DNA of 64,000 nucleotides from Rhopalosiphum padi. Its lineage: Eukaryota; Arthropoda; Insecta; Hemiptera; Aphididae. Positions 51,381 through 63,929 of the stretch are shown piece after piece. The position numbers were made by a program, and so were the translations under genes. The stretch is taken from the NCBI RefSeq assembly GCF_020882245.1, contig NC_083598.1, forward strand, positions 88,107,714 to 88,171,713, in the 5' to 3' direction. The notes beneath the pieces were generated by a model. It saw only the letters and a list, made by a program, of their open reading frames with translations. It was not told the origin of the DNA and did not search any database. Each line of letters opens with the position of its first letter. The stretch's first letter is position 1.

Positions 51381-54300
51381 ATGGTGGTAGATACCCGTCG
51401 CCGTCGTGCGGGTGCGAAGAGGACGTCCGTGCAGACGGCCACGGCATTGCTGTTGGTGTTCCTGCTCCAGGCTCCCGGAGCCCGAGCCGTCACGGACGAG
51501 ATGCTGAAGATCGCGTGCTCGGACATGACGCCCAGACATCCGGGTTACCAGGCGGAAAACGTGCAGGGCGTGCCGTGCCCGTACCGGCTGACGGTGGACC
51601 CGTCCACGCCGGTGGTGCCCGGTAACCTGGTGAACTTGACGCTCACGTCCGTCGGCACGACCATGCCGTTCAAGGGGTTCATGGTGCAAGCCCGGGACGT
51701 CAACGGACGGGCGATCGGCACGTTTTTGCCGGAATGCCGGAACGCGACGAAACATCACATGATCACCTGTTCCAACGGCGAAGAGCCATACGTGAGTCGG
51801 TTATTTCTTTTCAATCGGTTATTCAAAACGGTTATTCGCGTGTCTCACTATATATATATCGAAATAGCTGCAGGGCGATACCGCGTGGATTTCTGTATTA
51901 TAGGTGTACGAGGTATAGTCGACAAAAAAAGGCACTATATTTTTGGATGTACTACGCACAAGCTATCAGCAAACTAAATATTTTTTAACCGTATTTACAG
52001 TTCTTTCGCGTAGATTGTAATATGTTAATTAGCAATAATTAATTGCACTCTATCCCCCACGCACACACACACACTGACATATCATGGTAGTTTTTTTTTT
52101 TTTTTTTGCAGAAGTACCTATGCGTGGTTTGTTTTCATTTATATTTCAATGGTGTATTTTAACTAAGAAGTTATTTGAATTTAGTTACATTCAAATCAAA
52201 CTATAAGCAATTATTGATCAATTTCCTCCTAGCATCAAATACATCATTAAACTAATAATGTTTTATCAAATCAGTATTTAGTAGTGGATCGGACCACTAT
52301 AATATTATATTATATTATCAAGTCCAATTTAGTTCGAAATATATTTTGTTATTTAATTATTTATATTGTAATCATAATGTTTGTAGTACAGTTCAAAAAA
52401 AGTAATAAATTATTATACATCTTTAACACATTAAATAGTTTGTATCCAATCATATACAAATAGTATACTATAACATGTATTTACACTAATATAGGTTGAG
52501 GAACTAAGGTTAATAGCTAGCTGTAATCTAATTATAATCAATATGTGCATACTTACATACAGATACAAGTATATACCTAATGGTAAGCATTTTATTTTTT
52601 CAGAACGCAGTGGTCCAGTCAAATAACAAATATAAACTAAAAGATACTTTTACATGGATAGCTCCATTATCACTTAAAGGATCTTTTCGATTTAAGTGAG
52701 TAAATAATTTTTGTCGATTCATTCCTTAATCGAACTTAAGGTTATACAAAAGTACTTTTTTAAGAATTTAAATGAATTGTAGGTTATTTTAACGTAGAGT
52801 AATTATTTATTAACTAGGTATGGAACTAATCGTATACCTATTACAATTTCTACATATACTGTCTTTACAATTGTATGGATTATAAATGAAAACCACTTTT
52901 TTTTCTTTTGCCGTCTTTTTATTAAAAATCGAACACATCCATCCCACAACTTCATCCACATCTGTTGTTTAATCTTTATATACTCCCACTACCTTCTCGT
53001 CGCAATTTTACTATACGTATTTATATCCTCTCTTCTATAGTACCCTCTATATAATATACAAATATTTAAACCCCCATTTGGTTTTTAATTACAACCTTTA
53101 GGTATTTATGATACCAGTTTTACCATCTCCCTTAAATAAGCTTTAGCACTAAAATATTTCAATTGCCAACCTATCCAACTCTTATAAGTTATAGGCCACT
53201 TCTTAAAATGTTGTTTCACTTCATTTTAATTAAACATTAGTTGATTAAATTAATCTATATTTTTTTTATAGATAATCATTAATTATATCTTAATAATGTA
53301 ATTAAACTAAATAACCTAATACACTGTTTCAAAGATAACTAGTTCAAGGCTCGCTTTTTGTATTTAATAATGCCATCTAACACAGGTTATAATGTAATAA
53401 GATCATTACGATCTAGAATAAAATACACAAGCAATTTTAAAAATAATTTTGGTGTGCTTACATTGCCATTGTGTTTTTTTCTAATGTAATTGATCTATAT
53501 CTATACTGTTTCAAATTATAACGTATAAGGGCCTTGGAAATTAAAGCATTTGTTTATTTTTTTAAGCTTGACATCAAATCTAAAGTAGTACTAAGGTTTA
53601 TTTTATTATGTTACGACTATTTAGAATATGAAATTTAAAATTGTTTTTTTTAAATATTTTTACAAGAATTTTTAATTGTTGATATATATTTTTTAAACTT
53701 TTTATTTTAATATGATGCAAATGGTAGCCACAGATAAAAGCTACATTTTTTCCTAAATTTTTTCTTTAATAAGTGGTGATAAAATTTTGACTTAGTTTTA
53801 TATTTTCTATAGTAGTAATACTCAACTTGTTTTTATTTGTTATTATTATCTGTAACGTCAATTGTGACCATGGACAAAAAAAATTCTCAAATTCTAAATA
53901 ATAACACTATACTGCATTACGAAATATAAACTTTAATTGATTTTCGGTACACCAAAAGTAAAAATAAGTAATATAATATTACCCTGGTGGTGTAAGCCAG
54001 TGCTTCTCAAACTTTTTTGTCATGGGGCTCCCATAAACATAATGTGAAACTGTCAAAGCCCCCTTAATCAAAATCATTAATTATTTTATGGCCTGCCAAG
54101 ATTAGGTTAAGTATATTTCATGGCCTACCAGTCATATAGCCATGGATTCCAGTTTGAGACACATTGGTGTAAGTAACACGGTAACTAGTTATGTAAAGTA
54201 CCTACAATGATAATGTAATGTACTAATGTATAATGATTAATCTATTTTTGGTTACACTGTTAGTCGTAAAATATAATATATACCTAATCAATACCAGTTA

Positions 54301-54671
54301 TAAGCACAAATACTTAGGTCAAATCCTGCTATGGATGCATATTGTTCTGGAAATATAATTTTATTAAAAAACATATATTGATAAAAAAATGATAAATGAA
54401 GTCTACAAATAAAAAATTACAAATCAAAAACGTTATGAAAGAATACTTTTGTTACGTTTGAGATTTCTAATAATCGTTTTTTTTATTGACTAAATAAATT
54501 TATTATTTTTTTAGGTTCACAGTTGTGTTAAATTTTGAACATTTTTGGACTAATCAAGAAACTGAGGATATTCCAGTAGCTAAACTTTCACAAGAAGAAT
54601 TCGAATTAAAAAGCTCTTTTAATCATGAATACTATATTTATAAATTGTATATTCAAAACTGCTTTGTTTAA
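51381..54671 (+). CDS. Secreted Reeler-domain protein (insect defense-protein family)
   Basis: Exons 51381-51791, 52604-52695 and 54515-54671 (introns 812 and 1819 bp) encode 219 residues. A long basic n-region (RRRR at 6-9) precedes a hydrophobic core 'ATALLLVFLL' and a likely signal cleavage after A36. The Reeler domain follows: C46, C66, 'PFKGFMVQARD' at 96-106 (the family hallmark), C119, C130, then 'FTWIAPLSLKGSFRFK' across exons 2 and 3. N-glycosylation sequons lie at N85 and N121. Single-domain Reeler proteins of this size include the lepidopteran 'putative defense protein' and Drosophila l(2)34Fc types, secreted and induced by infection in several insects. The substrate or target is unknown. 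Exon 1 is GC-rich unlike its surroundings. A decayed tandem copy lies 4.8 kb downstream. Confidence 0.9.
53998..54166. mobile_element. hAT-type MITE (169 bp) in intron 2 of Reeler copy A
   Basis: The left end is CAGTGCTTCTCAAAC (53998-54012) and the right end GTTTGAGACACATTG (54152-54166). The flanking octamers gtgtaagc (53990-53997) and gtgtaagt (54167-54174) are 7 of 8 identical. Copy B (near 59210) has the uninterrupted site 'gtaatgtaatcaacacg', so the element entered copy A after the duplication. Confidence 0.85.
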
Positions 54672-55239
54672 TTAAATCTAAAAATATATGTAAAATAGTA
54701 AATATTAAGAATAGTGCTTGTAATACATAATATATATTAATATATTTTATTTTAAATTTAATAATGTCATAGTAAAATTATAATTTATAAAATAGATAAA
54801 TATTCTAATAGTCATAGAAAAATTTTAAACTACATATAATATGCACCTAAATAGTTTCGAGCGCACGTGCCACGTTTATTACTGTATATATACGTACTCA
54901 TTTGTTATTTATTTTAATAACAAAACGATTTTATGATTTTTGCTTTTAATACATTAGATGATTAGATGTTAAAACAAATAATTATCTATTATATACTGCG
55001 TTATTATTTAATAAGACGAACTGTCATTTGACGAAACGATCAAACGAAATACTATTTCAAATTTTATAATAGTTAATAATAATATAATATAGGTAGTATT
55101 AAATACACTGATTGGTATGAATTAAAAATAAAAAATGTTCTTTTAATAAGCTTTTAAAAATTACAAAATATATTACAATTTGAAGTTTGTATATAAAAAA
55201 ATGTATACTAGTTTTTAGAATATTTAATATAAATAAATA

Positions 55240-55928
55240 CTTGTGGAATTTGAGCCTATATTTCTTTAATTAATCTTTCAACATTCGAAGTGAGATGTTT
55301 AATGCCAATTATTCTTAATAAAGAATGTAAGTTTTCATCGATCAAACAAGACCTTTCTAAATATTTTGCATAATTCATACGGGAAACCGTTTATTCACAA
55401 ATACAAATAAGTAGATCCAAATCTTCAGGAAAGGGTCTTATAAAAATATATCAAATTTGTATTTTTACCTGTGATTTCTTTTAAGAAATCTTTCAAATTA
55501 CTATTTGTTTTTAAATCAATAAGTTTAAGTTTAAAAGTTTCTTGTACTTTCCTAATTATTTTCATCAGACAGAAATGGATTTTCAACTATCCGTAATGAA
55601 ATCATATGTGATTATTGAAGTTTTGAAAACGGTTTTCAAATTTTACCGAAAATTGTTCCAACATACTCGCAAAATGATTCGTTGGAACGTCAATAAAAGA
55701 AATTTGTTCAAATTCTTTATACGTTTTAAAATGCAAAACAACTTTGTTTTAAGCTTTGGTTTTTAAAGATTTGTAATTTTATATACCTAAGTACGGTTAA
55801 AGATAATTTTATATCTACTGTAAATGTTATCAAAATAAACTAAATAAAACCGTGAAGTATACCACCCTCAATCAATAAATATGAATTTTAAATGTGCCCC
55901 GCAAGTCGAAAAAGGTTGGGCACGCCTG
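55240..55928 (-). pseudogene. Degenerate hAT transposase fragment between the duplicated copies
   Basis: Read on the - strand from about 55760 downwards, conserved blocks of the ZBED/SCAND3-like hAT transposase C-terminus appear in order but in shifting frames: 'FASMLEQFSVKFENRFQNF', then 'VENPFLSDEN', 'KLKLIDLKTNSNLKDF', 'CE*TVSRMNYAKY' (with an in-frame stop) and 'LIDENLHSLLRI'. The terminus 'gttgggcacgcctg' at 55915-55928 looks like a hAT inverted repeat. Only about 160 bp separates it from the C-terminal part, so the element is internally deleted. The opposite terminus was not found. Several frameshifts and stops make it non-functional. Confidence 0.8.
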
Positions 55929-56901
55929 ATGTAGTAGACTAATTAAATAATAAAATTCACGTATCATCGCACGGAATTTATTGTTGTACTCGAGAAATTG
56001 TTAACTGGCGGTGCGTTTCGGGATGACTGCAACTAGTGCAACTGCAATTAAGACATTGCCGCAAAATACTCGTGATCGTCGTACGACCATCGCATTTTAC
56101 ATTATAAAAAAAACGCATAGCATAACTATTATTATAATAATTATCGCCGGTGTACCACAGTAACTGCAGTACCTAATACATTACATAATAACAACGCCAT
56201 CGAATATACCATTTATACCACGCGGTAATCGAGATGACGGTAGAAACCCTTCGTGCAGGTGTGACGACGAGCACGGCATTGATGTTGGTCGTGCTCCTGC
56301 TCCAGACTACCGCACCGACGCCCGGACCCTCACGTCACGGATGACGAGCTGCAAATCGAGTGCTCCGACACGACAGCGGTGCCGACCGTGCATGAACCAA
56401 CTGACTGTGAACCCGTCCACGTCCGTGGCGCCTGATGACCTGGTGAACTTGACACTCACGTCCGAATTTCAGGACGTGCCGTTCAAGGGGTTCATGATGC
56501 AGACCCGGGACGTCAACAGAAGAGCGATCGGCACGTTTCTACGGAAATGCCGGAACCTTTTGCAATATCACGTGATAAGCTGCACCAACGGTAACGATGA
56601 GCCAAATACGCGAGTCAGATATTTTTCTTTTGGTTACTCGAAACGGTTATTCGCAATATATTTCACTATATCGAGAGACAGCTGCGAGGGTTCGATATTC
56701 GGTGTCCAAGGTAATCGACCCCTCCCCCTCCCATATAGGACAATATATCGCTGTAAAGACTTTTTTTAAATCTTTTTTTCGATTTCACTATTATCTATTA
56801 GCATGGATTTTGATTTTTAAGAACGACCATTAAATTAGAATTTAGCCATCGGACTTATAGCTTTGAATTCTTATAATATACTGTAATACCTATGTATAAT
56901 G

Positions 56902-56934
<33 letters not shown>

Positions 56935-57064
56935 AGTTTTTAAAGCTTGCGTTTTTCTGCTGCATATACGGGCGGCGCTCCGTGAGCATTACGCAAACGT
57001 TGAAAATATTTGATATATAAATATATTTTTTTTTTTATATATTATACTATGTACGACCTATCAG

Positions 57065-57550
57065 CAGTGGTCGTAGTGGGGAGGAATACGGGGGGAGGGG
57101 ATGGCATCCCACCACTTATTATAATCTACATTTTTCACCCCTCTACTTATTTTGTCCAAAACAATACATACTCATTATTAGTATATTCAAAAATTAAAAA
57201 ATACATTTAAGTTAAAGTTAAATTACTTTTTTTTATATTCCTTTTACTATAGTAAACTATATAAATAATTAAGTTTTTGTATTTATTTTTATACCTACTG
57301 TGTATGTGCATAAATTATATATTTATATAAATATGTTTTACGTTTTAAATAAAAAATATAATTATATGTATATAAACAATTAAATATATTAATATCAACA
57401 AATAAAACACCAAACTAAAAACAAAAATGTATAGAAATGTATAAAACTGTATTAAATAAAAATAAGGTATAGGTATAATATAAGCGTTATGTAACAATAG
57501 TATAGAAGTATAGGCATTCCTCCACTTATTATGAGCCACTTCGACCACTG
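57065..57550. mobile_element. hAT-type MITE (486 bp) in intron 1 of Reeler copy B
   Basis: The left end CAGTGGTCGTAGTGGG (57065-57080) pairs with the right end GCCACTTCGACCACTG (57535-57550). The flanking octamers cctatcag and cctattaa match at 6 of 8. Copy A retains the empty target 'gctatcagcaaac' at about 51961, so this insertion is specific to copy B. Confidence 0.85.
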
Positions 57551-57651
57551 CCTATTAATTAGTGTCCTAACACCAAATATTTTTTTAACCGTATTAAAAA
57601 CTCTTTTACAAAGATTGAATGTTAATTGACAATAATTAATTGTTCATCTAT

Positions 57652-57682
57652 CTCGCGCGCGCGCACACACACACGCGCGCCT
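57652..57682. repeat. Mixed (CG)n/(CA)n microsatellite
   Basis: A run of alternating purine-pyrimidine CG, CA and CG dinucleotides. The homologous place in copy A (about 52056-52074) has a shorter 'cacgcacacacacacac' run, so the tract expanded in copy B. Confidence 0.9.
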
Positions 57683-60150
57683 CATTATTTATAATTGATT
57701 AATTTTTTCCTGATATCAAATACATCATTAAACTCATAATGTTTTATTAGGTTAATAATAGATAGGACTAATGTCTAATACAATTTATATTATATTATTA
57801 TGTAAAATTTAGTTCGGAATTTATTGTTATTTAATTATTTCCTATTTATTATTTATATTGTAATCATACCGTTTATAGTACAGTTCAAGAAAAATAATAA
57901 ATTATTATACTTCTTTAACACATTAAATAATTTGTAACCAATCGTATACAAATAGTAATGCATTTATACTAATATAGATTGAGAATTTAAGGTTAATAGT
58001 CAGCTGTAACCTAATTATAAACAATATGTGCATAATAACTTCAATTAAACTTACATACATATAGAACACAGTAATTCAGTTAAATGACAGATTTAAAATG
58101 AAAGTTACTTTTATGTGGATAGCTCCATTATCACTTAAAGGATTTATTCGATTTCAGTGAGTAAATCATTGTTGTCGATTCATTCCTTCATCAAACTTAA
58201 GGTTATACAAAAGTACATTTTTAAGAATTTAAATGAATTGTACTAATTATCGTAGGCTATTTTAACGTACAGTAATTAACTAGGTATGGAACATTGTGTA
58301 CCTATTACAGCTACTACATTTACTGACTTTACAATTCTATAGATTATAAATTAGAGTTTAGAACCACTGTTTTTCTTTTGCAGTCTTTTTATTTAAAATC
58401 GAATACATCAATCCCACGACTTCATCCACATCTGTTGTTTAATCTTTGATATACTCCCGCTGCCTACTCATCGCAATTTTACTATACGTATTTACATCCT
58501 CTATAGTCTCTTCTTAATAGTACCCTCTATAGTCTATAATATATATAATATAAAAAATATTTAAACCCCAATTTGCTTTTTAGTTAGAGCCTGTAAGTAT
58601 TTACGATAACCCTTAAATAAACTTTAGATCCCCCACTAAAATATTTCAATGTTTCTTTCCATCCTACAAAAAAAAACATTCTTTACCTATTTTTTATTCC
58701 AATTTCCAACCCATCCACCTCTTATAGACACAATCAGCCACTTATGAATCTATACCGTTTCAAATTATAACTTACAAGCAGGACTTAGAAATTAAAGCAT
58801 TTGTTTATTTTTAGTTTGACACCAAATCTGAGGTAGAGTATTATGGTGGTTTTTATCATATTATGGCTATGTAGGATATGAAATTTCAAAGTGCTTTTTA
58901 AATATTTTTACAAGATTTACGTACCATCATTAACGGTAGCCACAGATAAAAGCTAATTTTTTTTAATTTTTCTAAATTTTTTCCTCAATAAGTGGTAATG
59001 ATAGAATGTTGACTTCAAGTTTTATATTTTATATAGTACTAATACTCAACTCAGCTTTATTTGTTATTCTTATAATTTTATCTCTAGCGTCGGTTGTAGT
59101 CATTGGCAAAAAAAATTCTCACATTCTGAATAATAATGCTATGCTGCATTACGAAAAAACAAACTTTAATTAATTCTCAGTACAATATGATTTTACCACG
59201 GTAATGTAATCAACACGATAACTTTTGATCTATACTCTGTAGTACCTATAATGATAATGTAGATATAATTTTTAATGATTAATCTATTTTTGGTTACACC
59301 AAAAACTATATATAATCAGTACAACAGTCTATAAGCTCAAATACTTAGTCAAATCCTGCTATAAGTGCATATCGTTCTGGAAATATAATTTTATTAAATA
59401 TATATCGTTAAAAAAAATTATATACATAATAGTCAACAAATAAAAGGTTATAAATCAAAAACGTTATGAAAGAATACTTTTATTACATTTGAGATTTCTA
59501 ATAATTGTTTTTTTATTAATTAAAAATATTTACTAATTTTTAGGTTCACTATTGTGTTAAATTTTTAAAATAATAAAGAAACCGAAGATATTTGAGTAGC
59601 TAAACTTTCACAAGAATAATTTTACGTAAAAAACTCTAAACACCACGTTGACAAATTGCATACTCAAAACTGATTTAATTCAATCCAATAATAAATGTCA
59701 AGTATAGCAAATAATAAGTGTCTATAACACATAATAAATTATATGAATATATTTAATTTTAAATATAATAATGTCATAGAAAAATTATAAGAAATAAAAA
59801 ATAATATTTATCTAATAGATAAATATTTAAATAATAAAAAAGAAAATTAAACTATACGTATATAGTACACACATAAATAGTGACGTGCGCTCGTGCTACA
59901 TAATATAGTAGGTACTATGTAATAACTAATAGTATAAAGTTACTCATTTTTTGTTCATTTTAACCAGACGATTTTAAGATTTTTGACTTTAATACGTTAG
60001 ATACGAATCACTATTTACTATGCACCTACAGCATTATTATTTAATACCACGAACTGCTATTTTAAGTTTCAGACGAAACAAAATGCTACTGCTGATTTTA
60101 AAATAGTTAATAATATAGTAATAAATATACACTAAATGGTATAAGTACAT

Positions 60151-63100
60151 GTTTTTATACACTTGGTATTTTCGAATATTTAAAAAATATTTTCTAGGTG
60201 TTTTTACTTACACTTGTATGAATTGAATTGACAATATTACTATTATAAAATAGAATAAAATAGAAATTTAAAATTATATACCTTTACTATTACAATTATT
60301 AACTTTCACAGTTTATGTATAGAACGATGTTTTTCAAATGATAACCAAAAAATCGATTTCTTAGTTTTAAATTTAAAAATATAACATATTTTCACATAGA
60401 TTCCGGATTGACCTTAGCAAAATGTCTTTCCCATGAACCTAAATCTCGATCGAGGTCGTGCGAATTTAGTCGTATATTTACATAATATGGCAGATTAATA
60501 CAGTCCCGATTTTCGTTTGCCAATATATCACATGTGAAAGGAATCGGGACAGTTAATATAGACTGTGTTCATTAATATTCAATATTCATATATTTTAAAT
60601 GTGCGCATATCATTTGTATTACCACATTTAGAATTATATGAGTATATTATATGCATGGAATGACTTAAACACAAAAATGTGTTGTAAAACATTTGACAGC
60701 GTTTTTAACAAAAATTAATGGTGGACTTTTTCCATTAAATCATTTAAAAATTAGGATTTTTATCCGAACAATATTTATACTATATTATCTTAAAATAATC
60801 CCGAACTTCTCGTAGTCCACTGCTCAGTCATTTAAATATATATTTTTAGCCCGAGCTACGACAAATATTGGCCGTACCGTCATGTATAAAAGATATTAAT
60901 TATTAGTAATAATGTATTACTTATTAATGTTACTTTGTGTATTACTATAGTAATCAGTGATCATACTATACCATTATCGTTATTGAAAATACATTTTTTT
61001 ACAATGCATCATAAATAAATTATACTTGAATAAAAAATGGCTTAGCCCCGCAAGCCGTTGCCAGTTGTTCCTGCAATATGTTTTATCAATTCATAAGATA
61101 AAAAATTTTTAATATTTTTGTAAACATCGGTTATAAGGTGGAACGATTTTTTGCTTCATAATTGAATACATACATTTATTATACTAGTTATACTAAAATT
61201 GCAGTATAAAATTAGGTACCGATTACCTTACATTTATAATTGAAATTTTGTATAAACATTAAATAATATACTAAGCAATATACTATATTGTCAACATTTC
61301 TGGTGATTCGTTTTAAACTCTATAGTCGATTGTAACCAAAAGTCTCACATTTGTCGCTCTAATTTCATTTATTTTAATGCAATTTATACTACTACTGTAC
61401 ACTATACCTACATAATTTACTACCATATACAAACATGTGGAAAGGATATAGTTGTATAATCGCTTTATAATGGCTTATAATACGTTATATGGCTTAGAAC
61501 CCTTCTCGCCAGTTTACAATTTGAGTTAATTATTATATTTTCTAAGTATATTAATATGATATATAAAAGTAAACATTTTAAATTACATCCTTCCCCTTTG
61601 AAGGATGGTCCTAACTACTAGATAAAACCGTAAATTTGACTATTTACAATAGTCAATAATATATTTATAATTTATTCCATGTGTGTTTAATATTAAAAAC
61701 AATTATTATTATTTATTTTTTTTGGATTTAGAACTATTTAAATACCTAACAGTAAAAAAAATAAGCTATGCTTTGTAAAATAGAACAATCATATAGATAG
61801 ATAAGTCTTCAGATAGGTCTGATTTATGGGAGTAAAAAATAAAAATCCTCATTGAGCAAAAAATCGTTGGCTCTTTTCAAAATAAATTATAAATTTATAA
61901 ACAAATATTGAATACCAATGGGTATAGACTTATAGTTATTTATTATCCATTTAAATTATAAAATTTATTGGTTACTCTGTAAACTTTATGGATAGGTACT
62001 CCGGGTACTCGTATAATGAATATAACCTTGACGCCACTCAGCCAATAATAATTATTAGTTTAGCCAATTATAAATTATAATTGTTAACACTATTAACTTG
62101 TATTTATTATTATCATCGTCATAGCGATTTGTCGGTTTATCTACCGACTTGAGCATTTATTGTCTTAATTATACGTATAATAATAATAACACTTAAATAG
62201 TTTAATACAAGTACCGCTATAATTTGATAATATAACAATGCCGTCGGTATATTTAATAATATGTATTCGGGCATTGCGCGCAAAGTGCGCCGTGCATATT
62301 AAAATGTCTCTTGTAAACGTCTGTTTAAATAATAAATAAATAACTATATAGTATTAACAATATAGTATAATAATTTATAATATACAGTTAAATATTGTAT
62401 TTTATCAATGTCATTCGTGACGTGTCGCACACACGCGTATATGAGTTTTCGCGCCAATAGAATATTTTAATATATTAATATAATGTCATTATAGTATTAT
62501 AATACCTACTCATCACTCATAATAATAATAATAAACACTGCACAACATAATTTCTATTATACAATATACATTTGTACATTCAACGGTTCCATATTATGTG
62601 GGTCACACAGGAAACGAAGAAATGTCCGTATAACATATGATGTATTGTACATACACTGCCGCACGCCAGCCCGACCAAGTTATTCATTTATCGAGTAACA
62701 TTCATTATTTGAAAAATTAGTTATGTTTATGAAAACTTTATTTTAATATAGGTAGAAAAACGTTGGTTCACTACGCTCAACTCATCTAAACTTCAAATAA
62801 ATAATTTTAATGTATAGAAATAATACTATACTACTTCGAAATATAAAATTAAAATTAAAAATATATATTATCATTTAAAAATTAATCGAGTTGATTTTTA
62901 GATAGTTAAACTAGTAAAATTGAAATATTGTTATAACTTAGAGCAATAATAGATATTTTTGTTTTCAATACTTCAACTATAGCTTGTTGATACTTATTAC
63001 TCTCACTTAATCATTTTATCTACGTATAATGATTAATGATATATACATTCAAATATTATTTCCATAAAATTCACAACATAATAAAATTAATTTTGAGATA

Positions 63101-63929
63101 CTTCATTTCAATTTCAAGTATGAATTAAGATTAACTACCAAGTACTTTCTATTGTTGTAAATTCTAATATTACAATTATTAATTACATTACATAAAATAA
63201 TTATTTATCCATAAGAACGTGAAGACTTTAATTTTAAATTACCTATACATTTTATGACTATCTACCCTAACTGAAAATAGTGGCAACTACCAAGTGAAAT
63301 ACCGTATAGGCTGTAATAATATTTATTATTTAGTGATTTATCAATAAATCACTTATTTAACTAATTAAGAAAAAGGTTTTTTTATAACTTTACCATTGAT
63401 AAATTCTACCAAAAGATATTTTTATTTTATTTAACGTAATTTCTAATACAATTTTAAAACTATCACTTTGGATCTATTGATTAAAATAATATTATAAAAG
63501 AACAATTTATAAGGAACCTTGTTTAAAATTTTCATACATTTTGAATAAGCGAAAATTATTTTATCAATATTCCTACTTACTTAACTATTCAAAAAAATTT
63601 GAAAATGTAAAATGTAATTAAAAAGAAAAAATGTGTTATTTAAAAATGTATAAGAATGTATATAAAATACTAAAATAAATATTTGATGAAAATGTCAAAT
63701 ATCTATTATGGTATTAATTTTTTTTTGTAATTACGATAAAATAAGAACATTTTTCTGGCAGAAAAGATATTTAAATTAAAATTTGAGAATTTTTTTTACA
63801 ATAAGCCGCGTACGCATTTACAAAAACAAACAAACATCATTATAAAATCAATATATTCAACATTACATAGAACTGTATTAATATTTTGTACAACTTTAAA
63901 TATTGTATTATTCTTATTTTTTATTTATA
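60151..63929. other. Intergenic AT-rich DNA, no gene seen
   Basis: Contains small inverted repeats, 'cagtcccgatt' (60502-60512) against 'aatcgggacag' (60542-60552) and 'catccttc'/'gaaggatg' at about 61587-61608. GC-richer patches at 62240-62300, 62410-62455 and 62640-62690 might belong to a promoter of a gene to the right. No coding exon is supported. Confidence 0.45.

Larger units (their letters stand above)
51096..55130 (+). repeat. Tandem segmental duplication, copy A (contains intact Reeler gene)
   Basis: Sequence from about 51096 ('cgtatcatcgtgcagaa') to about 55130 aligns collinearly with 55937-60150. The alignment covers promoter, all three exons, both introns and about 450 bp of 3' flank. 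Exon 2 and its borders are the best conserved. The boundaries are by eye and accurate to perhaps 20-40 bp. Confidence 0.85.
56234..59678 (+). pseudogene. Reeler-domain pseudogene (decayed tandem copy)
   Basis: Equivalents of all three exons of copy A are present: 56234-56609, 58065-58156 and 59544-about 59678. The ATG frame keeps a signal-like segment, but a 2-bp loss in the 'cccggacc' region leads to a TGA at 56340-56342. The hallmark 'PFKGFMMQTRD' lies in another frame, after a further deletion removing about ten residues, including those matching 'GYQAENV' of copy A. The exon 1 donor is gcgagt instead of gtgagt. The pyrimidine tract before exon 2 is deleted. Exon 3 meets a TAA after 'TIVLNF'. 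Exon 2 alone remains open. The combined lesions make a functional Reeler protein very unlikely, although a truncated transcript is possible. Confidence 0.9.
55937..60150 (+). repeat. Tandem segmental duplication, copy B (contains Reeler pseudogene)
   Basis: Collinear with 51096-55130. Copy B also has a private MITE at 57065-57550 and a private microsatellite expansion at 57652-57682. The aligned 3' flanks end near 'aaatggtataagtac' (about 60140). Confidence 0.85.

Noticed and set aside
51160..51758. Three ORFs on the - strand overlapping Reeler exon 1 (up to 133 residues)
   Set aside because: They are antisense shadows of a GC-rich coding exon. The translations are Arg/His-rich, without motifs, and the + strand frame has a signal peptide and the Reeler hallmark.
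55542..55766. 74-residue + strand ORF
   Set aside because: It is the antisense of the hAT transposase fragment, whose conserved blocks read on the - strand.
56597..56833. 78-residue ORF within the Reeler pseudogene
   Set aside because: It runs from the exon 1 remnant into the intron in a frame unrelated to the Reeler domain.
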